Source: an uncultured Clostridia bacterium
GTDB taxonomy: Bacteria; Bacillota; Clostridia; TANB77; CAG-465
Assembly (NCBI GenBank): GCA_947628575.1
Contig: CANRAK010000039.1
Coordinates: forward strand, 1-11,953
DNA length: 11,953 nucleotides
Direction of reading: 5' to 3'
Shown in pieces: positions 1-4,596 of this stretch; position 1 is the first letter of the stretch; every line of letters starts with the position of its first letter. A program made the translations under genes and the position numbers. The notes below the pieces were generated by a model. That model did not search any database, was not told the DNA's origin, and saw nothing but the letters and a program-made list of their open reading frames with translations.

Positions 1-39
1 ATTTTTATATAATGTTCATATATGTTTTACATAAGAATT

Positions 40-58
40 TAGCAAGAAAAAATTGCTA
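40..58 (+). other. Short hairpin upstream of the tRNA promoter, possible weak terminator
   Basis: The arms TAGCAA (40-45) and TTGCTA (53-58) enclose an A-rich loop and are followed by CATTTTTC and then a T-run. This could end a + strand gene lying to the left of the window. The stem is only 6 bp and AT-rich, so it is a weak call. The remainder of 1-88 is AT-rich and shows nothing else. Confidence 0.3.
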
Positions 59-88
59 CATTTTTCACTATTTTTTTAATAAAAATGC

Positions 89-117
89 TTGACTTTTAAT
101 ACTACTTAGATTATAAT
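89..117 (+). promoter_or_regulatory. Sigma-A promoter of the tRNA operon
   Basis: TTGACT at 89-94 and a perfect TATAAT at 112-117 are separated by 17 bases, which is the optimal housekeeping promoter geometry. Transcription should start near 124, about 15 bases before the first tRNA. Both tRNAs would be made as one precursor ending at the hairpin at 326-354. Confidence 0.85.
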
Positions 118-138
118 AATAAATGTCCACAGTGATGT

Positions 139-215
139 GGGCCTTTAGCTCAGTTGGTTAGAGCACTCGGCTCATAACCGAATGGTCCGGGGTTCGAGTC
201 CCTGAAGGCCCACCA
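139..215 (+). tRNA. tRNA with CAT anticodon, probably tRNA-Ile2 (lysidine type) rather than elongator Met
   Basis: This is a complete 77-base cloverleaf. Acceptor GGGCCTT (139-145) pairs with AAGGCCC (205-211), followed by discriminator A and an encoded CCA (213-215). The anticodon CAT is at 173-175 in the loop CTCATAA, and the T-loop TTCGAGT is at 193-199. A CAT anticodon could mean initiator Met, elongator Met or Ile2. As I remember it, the acceptor, D-arm and anticodon loop follow the Bacillus tRNA-Ile(CAU) pattern (GGxCCTTTAGCTC, loop CTCATAA), whereas the Bacillus elongator Met loop is TTCATAC. Ile2 needs TilS to turn C34 into lysidine. One oddity is a C-A mismatch at the top of the anticodon stem (166/182). 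The Ile2 assignment is inference; that it is a CAT tRNA is certain. Confidence 0.9.
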
Positions 216-225
216 TTTATTTATT

Positions 226-311
226 GGGTAGGTGCCCGAGTGGCTAAAGGGGGCAGACTGTAAATCTGTTGGCTTTCGCCTACGATGGTTCGAATCCATC
301 CCTGCCCACCA
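226..311 (+). tRNA. tRNA-Tyr (GTA)
   Basis: This is a complete class II tRNA of 86 bases. Acceptor GGGTAGG (226-232) pairs with CCTGCCC (301-307) through one G-T wobble, then discriminator A and encoded CCA (309-311). The anticodon GTA lies at 260-262 in the loop CTGTAAA. A long variable arm and the T-loop TTCGAAT follow. It sits only 10 bases after the previous tRNA and shares its promoter and terminator. Confidence 0.95.
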
Positions 312-325
312 TATAATAAATGGTT

Positions 326-354
326 AACTCAACATATTAGTGTTGAGTTTTTTT
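326..354 (+). terminator. Rho-independent terminator of the tRNA operon
   Basis: AACTCAACA (326-334) pairs perfectly with TGTTGAGTT (341-349) around a 6-base loop, followed by a run of T. The T-run lies on the + side, so it acts on the tRNA transcript. The stop codon of the oppositely oriented 69-residue gene falls in the loop, so the two transcription units converge here. Confidence 0.85.
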
Positions 355-546
355 ATTGTCTTTTTCAGATTTTTTTATCTTTGTTATATTTTGCAATTCC
401 TCTACTTTTATCTTCTGTTCATCAATTGATGTTATATGATTAAACGGAAAAATAAAATCATATTCTTTCATATTTGGATTATTAGCGTCTTTTCTTTCTA
501 TGTCTAGTTCGTATTCAATATTCTTTTTATTTTTGATTTTTGACAT
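337..546 (-). CDS. Small charged protein of unknown function (69 aa)
   Basis: I do not recognise this protein. It is hydrophilic, rich in Lys, Glu, Asp, Asn and Ile, has no signal peptide or membrane segment, and ends in a strongly charged tail (KIKKSEKDNKKTQH). Short runs such as YDFIFPFNHITSI suggest a small folded core. The ATG start is supported by GAGGTGAG about 7 bases upstream, which is why I accept it as a gene. Its stop codon lies inside the loop of the convergent tRNA terminator. It follows the sigma/anti-sigma pair in the same direction after a 113-base gap containing a long hairpin, so it could be read through from that operon or have its own weak promoter. No function can be assigned. 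Confidence 0.65.
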   Translation of the reverse strand: MSKIKNKKNIEYELDIERKDANNPNMKEYDFIFPFNHITSIDEQKIKVEELQNITKIKKSEKDNKKTQH

Positions 547-601
547 ATTCTCACCTCAATAATAGTATTTATATTATTAAGTATGTTTATACAAAGGAAG
601 A

Positions 602-637
602 GGCGATACATTAAATAATAATATTTAACATATCGCC
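602..637 (-). terminator. Long hairpin after the anti-sigma gene, probable terminator or processing structure
   Basis: The arms GGCGATA (602-608) and TATCGCC (631-637) continue inward through TTAAATA and TATTTAA. Read as the - strand RNA, the two bases between these blocks form U-G and G-U wobbles, giving an almost continuous 16-bp stem. Read as + strand RNA they are C-A mismatches, so the structure suits the - transcript. The bases after it (CTCTTCCTTTG) are only moderately U-rich, so termination may be leaky. Confidence 0.55.
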
Positions 638-659
638 ATGATTTGATTAAAATATCATT

Positions 660-1451
660 CTATTTTTTTAATAATTCTTGTACATATCTATCTAAATCTA
701 TTTCTTTCCAAGAACCATCATCAGATTTAACTTTCTCTTCTTCATTATCAAATTCTATAAAGCCATACTCTAAATCTTTATTAACATATTTTTCTCCTTC
801 TCTTTCATATAAAGTAGTTAAATATGTTTTTCCAACTTCAGGTAAAGAAATTGGGAAAAATTCATAATAATTTACCATCACATTGTCATTATCATTAAAT
901 TTTTCTATCTCGTTTTCATCATATGGCAAATTCATTTCTTTTATTTTAGAAACACTTACTACTCCACCTGGTATCCAGAATTCTATTTCTTTTTCAGCAT
1001 TCCCATTAAAATCATCTAATACTTCTGCTTTAACTTTAGTAATTGGATATTTACTTTTTCCATCATCATAAATATCATATTTTAAAATATCATTTATATT
1101 TATTACAAATACACCAATGATATTTCTTTTATTAATAGTATATTTCTTTTTAAAAGAAACTATAGTTCCAACATATTCAGGTAAATCTACATTATTCTCT
1201 GTATTATTTACTGCTTGTTGAACAACGCTTTCATCAATATTATCTTTTCTATCATTATTTCTTACGACTAGAAACGCTATACCACAAGATATTATAACTA
1301 CACAAAGTATACTAATAACATACTTTGGAATATTATTCTTTTTCTTTAATGGTTCAACGTCTTTTAATAAAGTTTCTAAATCAAAAAGATCTTCAGGAAC
1401 TTCTACTTCGTCGTACTTTTCTCTTAAAATATCTTCTATTTTAGCTTTCAT
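660..1451 (-). CDS. Single-pass membrane protein, probable anti-sigma factor for the adjacent ECF sigma
   Basis: The protein is 263 aa from the chosen ATG. Residues 1-42 are a charged cytoplasmic part (IEDILREKYDEVEVPEDLFDLETLLKD), 43-63 form one membrane helix (YVISILCVVIISCGIAFLVV), and about 200 residues then lie outside the cell with no recognised domain. Its place directly after, and overlapping by 11 bases, the sigma gene, plus this topology, makes it the likely anti-sigma factor. No zinc-binding HxxxCxxC motif is visible in the cytoplasmic part. The ATG at 1451 has AGAGG very close upstream and overlaps the sigma stop codon, which suggests translational coupling; an in-frame TTG 18 bases earlier has no ribosome site. 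The function is inferred from context, not sequence family. The outer domain is presumably the sensor; the nearby secreted protease raises the possibility of proteolytic signalling, which is speculation. Confidence 0.75.
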   Translation of the reverse strand: MKAKIEDILREKYDEVEVPEDLFDLETLLKDVEPLKKKNNIPKYVISILCVVIISCGIAFLVVRNNDRKDNIDESVVQQAVNNTENNVDLPEYVGTIVSFKKKYTINKRNIIGVFVININDILKYDIYDDGKSKYPITKVKAEVLDDFNGNAEKEIEFWIPGGVVSVSKIKEMNLPYDENEIEKFNDNDNVMVNYYEFFPISLPEVGKTYLTTLYEREGEKYVNKDLEYGFIEFDNEEEKVKSDDGSWKEIDLDRYVQELLKK

Positions 1452-1971
1452 AATCCTCTTTATCCCCAAATTCTGACTTAAGCCTAATTTTAATCCTCAT
1501 TATATTTGATCTAACAGTGTTAGATGATTTTATATGTAATTTTTTAGCTATTTCGTCAGACTTATATCCTTTCATATATAATAATATCAAATTTCTATCA
1601 CTTTCGTCAAGAGCATTTATCATAGAATATAAATCTATTTTTCTATCTACATCAGCAAATACATCTTCACCTATGTTTTCTATATCTGTATCAAATTCTA
1701 TGTGCTCATAATATCCTTCTCTGAAACTATCACTAATTTTATTCATTAAGATTGTTAAAATCCAAGATTTAAACTTTTCTACATTTTTCAAACTACTAAT
1801 ATTTGCATATGCACTTTTTATAGTTTCTTGAACTATATCTTTTGCATCTTCATCTGTAACTGTTTTAGCTCTAGCTGTTACATATAAAGATTTTATATAC
1901 TTTTCATCTACTATTTTACTAAAAGCTTCAATATTTCCCTTCTTGGCTTCTTTAATTATTTTTCTATCCAT
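1441..1971 (-). CDS. ECF-type RNA polymerase sigma factor
   Basis: This is a sigma-70 family protein of the extracytoplasmic-function class (176 aa, normal length). Region 2 covers about residues 10-85, with the typical DAKDIVQETIKSAY (42-55) and FKSWILTILMNKISDSFRE (67-85). Region 4 covers about 121-167, with the helix-turn-helix MKGYKSDEIAKKLHIKSSNTVRSNIMRI. It would direct core polymerase to a small set of promoters when released by the membrane protein encoded downstream. The start at 1971 (MDRKIIKEAK) is preferred because GAGAGG lies 6 bases upstream; the ATG at 1989 has no ribosome site. Likely targets in this window are the elements at 2706-2735 and 4450-4478; no such element precedes the sigma gene itself, which instead has an extended -10 box. 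Confidence 0.93.
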   Translation of the reverse strand: MDRKIIKEAKKGNIEAFSKIVDEKYIKSLYVTARAKTVTDEDAKDIVQETIKSAYANISSLKNVEKFKSWILTILMNKISDSFREGYYEHIEFDTDIENIGEDVFADVDRKIDLYSMINALDESDRNLILLYMKGYKSDEIAKKLHIKSSNTVRSNIMRIKIRLKSEFGDKEDYES

Positions 1972-1996
1972 ATTCATCCTCTCAAACATGCTGTGT

Positions 1997-2005
1997 ATTA
2001 TACCA
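1997..2005 (-). promoter_or_regulatory. Extended -10 promoter for the sigma/anti-sigma operon
   Basis: On the - strand TGG-TATAAT (2005-1997) gives an extended -10 element about 25 bases before the sigma start codon. No good -35 hexamer lies 16-18 bases upstream. This suggests basal sigma-A transcription of the operon rather than ECF autoregulation. Confidence 0.5.
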
Positions 2006-2059
2006 CATAATTTGACAAAAATAGATACACATTTTATGTTTTTTGAGAATTTTTAATTT

Positions 2060-2641
2060 TTAATTGTAAAGATAATTAATTGCGTCATGATCATCTCTTT
2101 GAACAGTACTTACATACATTTGATATAAATTAGGATACATTATACTATAATTGTTAGATGTATGATCTAATCCAAATGCATGTCCCATTTCATGTTTAGC
2201 AACTCTGTAATCATATGAATCAGATACGTTTTGATTAAGTATTATTTCTGTATAGAAATAATTATGAGTAGGTCCATCTCCTCTTGGTGATACTAATGTT
2301 GAATCAGTATTCCAATAACTTGTATAAGCTGCCATATCTGAATCCAAATAACTATCACTAGATGATGTTCTACCATAAAAATCCATATGAGTTGCATAGT
2401 TACTGCTAACTGCTGTCATATATATTGGATTCCATCCGTATCCTGTATCTACCCAATTTCCTGAAGCACTTGAAATTTGTGAAGAGTATCCAGAAGCTGA
2501 GCCATCGACATAATAGCAACAATTTCCAACTCCTCTAGTAAATACATATCCACATACAGGTGTCATAGCAAATACATTGCCAGTTAAGCAAAGCACTAAT
2601 ACTGCTACTACTAGAGATACTTTTTTAAGTTTTTTGTTCAT
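2060..2641 (-). CDS. Secreted matrixin-like zinc metalloprotease
   Basis: This is a 193-aa exported protease. Residues 1-25 are a clear signal peptide (basic MNKKLKK, hydrophobic core, cleavage after VFA). The zinc site HEMGHAFGLDH is at 150-160 (ligands His150, His154, His160; catalytic Glu151), and the Met-turn SIMYP at 166-170 completes the metzincin signature, closest to the matrixin (M10-like) group. The end QRDDHDAINYLY resembles the closing helix of bacterial matrixins. There is no long propeptide and no cysteine-switch PRCGVPD. Three cysteines (30, 41, 42) sit near the mature N-terminus and could form a disulfide. The start has AGGAGG 8 bases upstream. An ECF-like promoter lies about 65 bases upstream of the start codon. 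The substrate is unknown; cell-surface or host proteins are both possible. Confidence 0.92.
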   Translation of the reverse strand: MNKKLKKVSLVVAVLVLCLTGNVFAMTPVCGYVFTRGVGNCCYYVDGSASGYSSQISSASGNWVDTGYGWNPIYMTAVSSNYATHMDFYGRTSSSDSYLDSDMAAYTSYWNTDSTLVSPRGDGPTHNYFYTEIILNQNVSDSYDYRVAKHEMGHAFGLDHTSNNYSIMYPNLYQMYVSTVQRDDHDAINYLYN

Positions 2642-2705
2642 ATACTTTTCCTCCTTCTTTTTTCATTTAAGATGATAACTCTCTATTTTACCATCTTATA
2701 CTTAT

Positions 2706-2735
2706 TAGACGTTAGAAAAGTATAATTTTGTTTCA
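2706..2735 (-). promoter_or_regulatory. Candidate ECF sigma promoter of the metalloprotease gene
   Basis: On the - strand TGAAAC (2735-2730) is followed after 18 bases by CGTCTA (2711-2706). Both boxes match the AAC / CGTC pattern known for Bacillus-type ECF sigma factors (sigma-W, sigma-M class), although the spacing is one or two bases wider than I recall for those. A-rich DNA lies directly upstream, as in an UP element. No better sigma-A promoter was found in this gap. A closely similar element precedes the gene at 4064. Confidence 0.55.
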
Positions 2736-2801
2736 CTTTTTTAAAATTTTTTTATTTTTCTTTTTAATTTCTAATTATTTTTACTTTTTGTTTTATTTTT
2801 T
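2736..2801. other. Extremely A/T-tract-rich intergenic DNA
   Basis: This stretch is almost entirely T-runs on the + strand (A-runs on the - strand) between the 117-aa gene and the candidate ECF promoter. No hairpin terminator is visible for the 117-aa gene. It may serve as an UP element or simply be AT-biased spacer. Confidence 0.5.
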
Positions 2802-3155
2802 TTATTTTTTCTTACTAGCAAAAACTCCACATTCTTCATCAATTTTTTCTTGAAATAATATTGAATTATTTGAGCAAATTTCTATGCCATAATATTCTTT
2901 TAAAATTTTATCATATAATTTAATTGTAGACTGATGTGCTCTAGTTCCTTTATTATGAATATATTTATTAATTAATTTCGGTCTACTTATCGGTTTACCT
3001 GATTCTAATTGTTTATATATTATTGTATCTCTTTCTATTGCTAGCATTAATTTATCTAAGTAATTATTCTTTGTAGATGTAGTTATGTTTATAATAAAAA
3101 AGAATAGTTCTAATGCTAAACACCACATAAAAAATCTCAATTCTGATTTACTCAC
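2802..3155 (-). CDS. Small protein of unknown function with hydrophobic N-terminus (117 aa)
   Basis: I do not recognise this family. Residues 7-24 (RFFMWCLALELFFFIINI) form one possible membrane segment right after a short start, so the protein may be an N-terminally anchored membrane protein. The remainder is soluble and basic to mixed in charge, with a helical-looking middle (KPISRPKLINKYIHNKG, then STIKLYDKILKEYYGIEIC) that could be a small DNA-binding or interaction domain, but no motif proves this. Translation starts at GTG, supported by AAGGGAGAG about 7 bases upstream; the next in-frame ATG would remove part of the hydrophobic segment. It lies 71 bases after the Spo0A-like gene in the same direction and may share its transcript. 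Confidence 0.7.
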   Translation of the reverse strand: MSKSELRFFMWCLALELFFFIINITTSTKNNYLDKLMLAIERDTIIYKQLESGKPISRPKLINKYIHNKGTRAHQSTIKLYDKILKEYYGIEICSNNSILFQEKIDEECGVFASKKK

Positions 3156-3208
3156 TACATAGCTCTCCCTTCTGATTTACCTTGTATATAATAACATATA
3201 AATTAATT

Positions 3209-3228
3209 GAAATTTGTAGAAATTTGTT
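3209..3228. repeat. Tandem 10-bp direct repeat
   Basis: GAAATTTGTA (3209-3218) is followed at once by GAAATTTGTT (3219-3228), differing only in the last base. It straddles the stop codon of the Spo0A-like gene and lies upstream of the 117-aa gene. It could be a protein-binding site, or chance in AT-rich DNA. Confidence 0.4.
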
Positions 3229-3910
3229 ATAACTTATTAACCATTGTAAAAATTAGCATTTTAGGTGTTGGTATCCTATTATATTCAAATCCAAAATATT
3301 CATTTATACCCTTATACGTATTATTTCTACACATAGTATTAATACATGAGTATATATTCCATTTTACTCTTTTTGCAGAAACACCAAATTTTTTTGCTAC
3401 ATTTGGATATATTTCTTTTTCAAGATTAGATAATTTATCATTACACTTCAACATCAAGACGCATTCTGCTAAATACTGTACACCTATATTAGCTATTTCA
3501 AATTTCAAATTAATTATTTCTTGCATAATCTTTCTTCTTGTATTAGCTATAAAAATAGATTCTTCATCTGCAAAAACATTAGAATCTAATACACTCTTTA
3601 TATTATCTAGTGTCTTTTCTTTTATAATAAACTTTGAATTTTGTATAATACATTCTTTTACTTCAATTAGCTTATCATATAAAAATATAATGTTTTTTGC
3701 ATCAATACTTGAAAGATACTTAAAATCTATTTTTTCATAATTTTTATTTAAGTCTATTATTACTAATTCATATTTTGTCTTACGTATCATTTTCATTAAT
3801 TCTTGTAAACTGAAAAAATAAAAAACAGATATTGATGTGTAATCTTTTAATTCTTTGTATAAAGTTTGTACAAAATTGTAATCATTACTGTATATTAAAA
3901 CTTTATTCAT
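3227..3910 (-). CDS. Spo0A-like transcription factor with degenerate receiver domain
   Basis: This 227-aa protein has two domains. Residues 1-110 have the pattern of a response-regulator receiver: strand MNKVLIYSND, strand YELVIIDLN with a possible phospho-acceptor Asp53, and FIIKEKTL with the conserved Lys97. The usual acidic pair is replaced (YSND) and the beta-4 Thr/Ser appears absent (IIFLYDK), so phosphorylation is doubtful. Residues about 125-227 match the Spo0A C-terminal DNA-binding domain: NIGVQYLAECVL, IYPNVAKKFGVSAKRVKWNI (helix-turn-helix) and the ending PTPKMLIFTMV. The receiver is the normal Spo0A size, but the sequence diverges too far to call it the master sporulation regulator. 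The ATG has GGTGGG about 9 bases upstream. Its C-terminal half is a near duplicate of the next gene upstream. Target genes are unknown. Confidence 0.85.
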   Translation of the reverse strand: MNKVLIYSNDYNFVQTLYKELKDYTSISVFYFFSLQELMKMIRKTKYELVIIDLNKNYEKIDFKYLSSIDAKNIIFLYDKLIEVKECIIQNSKFIIKEKTLDNIKSVLDSNVFADEESIFIANTRRKIMQEIINLKFEIANIGVQYLAECVLMLKCNDKLSNLEKEIYPNVAKKFGVSAKRVKWNIYSCINTMCRNNTYKGINEYFGFEYNRIPTPKMLIFTMVNKL

Positions 3911-3964
3911 ATGTTAATCCCACCTTCTAGTTAAGTTTTTTTATACTATATATTTTTAATATAA

Positions 3965-4014
3965 TTATATTATAATATTTCGTCTATTAAAAGACATGCT
4001 TATATTATAATATT
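3965..4014. repeat. Two exact 15-bp direct repeats containing a palindrome
   Basis: TTATATTATAATATT occurs at 3965-3979 and again at 4000-4014, 35 bases apart. Each copy contains the perfect 12-bp palindrome ATATTATAATAT. They lie in the gap upstream of the Spo0A-like gene. The same 12-mer occurs once more in the leader of the glycosyltransferase operon (7741-7752). They could be operator sites, but the gap is nearly pure A/T and this inflates chance matches. Confidence 0.5.
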
Positions 4015-4032
4015 AATTTGCCAAATTTTAAC

Positions 4033-4058
4033 AAAAAGTTGAAAAAAGTAGAAAAAAA
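4033..4058. other. Phased A-tracts, predicted bent DNA
   Basis: Three A-runs on the + strand (4033-4037, 4042-4047, 4052-4058) have centres about 10 bases apart, which matches the helical repeat and predicts an intrinsic bend. They lie just after the stop codon of the 116-aa gene and upstream of the Spo0A-like gene. Confidence 0.5.
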
Positions 4059-4063
4059 TAGAA

Positions 4064-4414
4064 TTATATCTTTCTAAGTATAGTAAAAATTATTATTTTA
4101 GGTGTGGGTCTTCTACCAGAATCATAGCCAAAATATGACTTTAAAACAGAATAACTACAATTTTTATACATAGCGCTAATACTTGAGTTTATATTCCATT
4201 TTACTCTTTTTGCAGAAACACCAAACTTTTTTGCTACTATAGGATATATATCCCTTTCAAGATTATATAGTCTTTCATCATTTTTCATTAATAATATAGT
4301 TTCAATTATATATTGTACACCTATGTTTCCTAACTCAAACTTTAATTTCATAATCTCTTCTACAATGTTTTTTCTAATAGATTCATTTTTATTATCTAAT
4401 TCAAAATCTGCCAC
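4064..4414 (-). CDS. Stand-alone Spo0A C-terminal-type DNA-binding protein (116 aa)
   Basis: The whole protein corresponds to the Spo0A C-terminal (effector) domain: NIGVQYIIETILLMKND at 30-46, IYPIVAKKFGVSAKRVKWNI at 57-75 (helix-turn-helix) and the closing PTPKIIIFTIL. No receiver is present, so activity would not be switched by phosphorylation of the same chain. It starts where the linker of its neighbour starts (MADFE against FADEE), suggesting it arose by duplication and loss of the receiver. Start is GTG with AGGAGG 8 bases upstream. A candidate ECF promoter lies about 36 bases before the start codon. It might compete with its two-domain paralogue or with genomic Spo0A for sites; this is inference. 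Confidence 0.85.
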   Translation of the reverse strand: MADFELDNKNESIRKNIVEEIMKLKFELGNIGVQYIIETILLMKNDERLYNLERDIYPIVAKKFGVSAKRVKWNINSSISAMYKNCSYSVLKSYFGYDSGRRPTPKIIIFTILRKI

Positions 4415-4449
4415 AAATATTTCCTCCTCTATTATCTTCCCTAATAATA

Positions 4450-4478
4450 TAGACGAAATATTTATTCAATTTGTTGCA
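4450..4478 (-). promoter_or_regulatory. Candidate ECF sigma promoter of the stand-alone Spo0A-C gene
   Basis: On the - strand TGCAAC (4478-4473) is followed after 17 bases by CGTCTA (4455-4450). The flanks resemble the element before the metalloprotease: A-run, TG[A/C]AACAAA, then CGTCTA. The start codon follows at 4414, giving a leader of roughly 28 bases. An alternative reading is that AGACGAA here is an imperfect Spo0A box (TGNCGAA with one mismatch). Confidence 0.55.
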
Positions 4479-4488
4479 TTTTTTGAAA

Positions 4489-4546
4489 TTTTTTTTTGTT
4501 TTTTCTTGTTTTTTTAGCTTTTTCTTTTGTTTTTGTTTGTTTTTTT
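4489..4546. other. Array of about six helically phased T/A-tracts, predicted bent DNA
   Basis: T-runs on the + strand are centred near 4493, 4501, 4512, 4521, 4532 and 4543, an average of about 10 bases apart. Such phasing predicts strong intrinsic curvature. The array ends about 10 bases upstream of the candidate -35 box at 4473-4478, where it could act as an UP element or curved activator. The rest of the 4415-4596 gap holds that promoter and the glycosyltransferase terminator. Confidence 0.55.
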
Positions 4547-4567
4547 CTTTATTTTATACATTAGAAA

Positions 4568-4592
4568 AAGTCCTACCAATATTGTAGGACTT
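4568..4592 (-). terminator. Rho-independent terminator of the glycosyltransferase operon
   Basis: AAGTCCTAC (4568-4576) pairs perfectly with GTAGGACTT (4584-4592) around a 7-base loop. In the - strand transcript the stem is followed by TTTTTCT. It begins 5 bases after the stop codon of the fused glycosyltransferase. Confidence 0.88.
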
Positions 4593-4596
4593 ATTG

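Noticed and set aside
326..354. Bidirectional terminator that also ends the 69-aa gene
   Set aside because: On the - strand the hairpin is followed by AACCATTT and no U-run, so it works only for the tRNA transcript.
139..546. tRNA-targeted integrative element starting at the tRNA pair
   Set aside because: No integrase, no repeated tRNA 3' end (attachment site) and no mobility gene is seen in the window.
1990..2059. ECF-type promoter in front of the sigma gene (autoregulation)
   Set aside because: No TGNAAC-N17/18-CGTC was found; the nearest AAC and GTC are spaced too far apart (about 20 bases) and the C of CGTC is missing. An extended -10 box fits better.
2642..2820. CRISPR array or repeat cassette in AT-rich gaps
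   Set aside because: The runs are simple A/T tracts without regular repeat-spacer structure, and no cas gene is present.
3207..3740. Long open frame on the + strand (177 codons) with hydrophobic translation
   Set aside because: It lies wholly antisense to the Spo0A-like gene, has no ribosome site, and its composition is what low-G+C coding DNA gives on the opposite strand.
3975..4030. ECF-type promoter for the 227-aa Spo0A-like gene
   Set aside because: A GGCAAA and a GTCT are present on the - strand but 20 or more bases apart and without CGTC; the CGTCTA in this gap is on the + strand, where no gene follows and no -35 box precedes.
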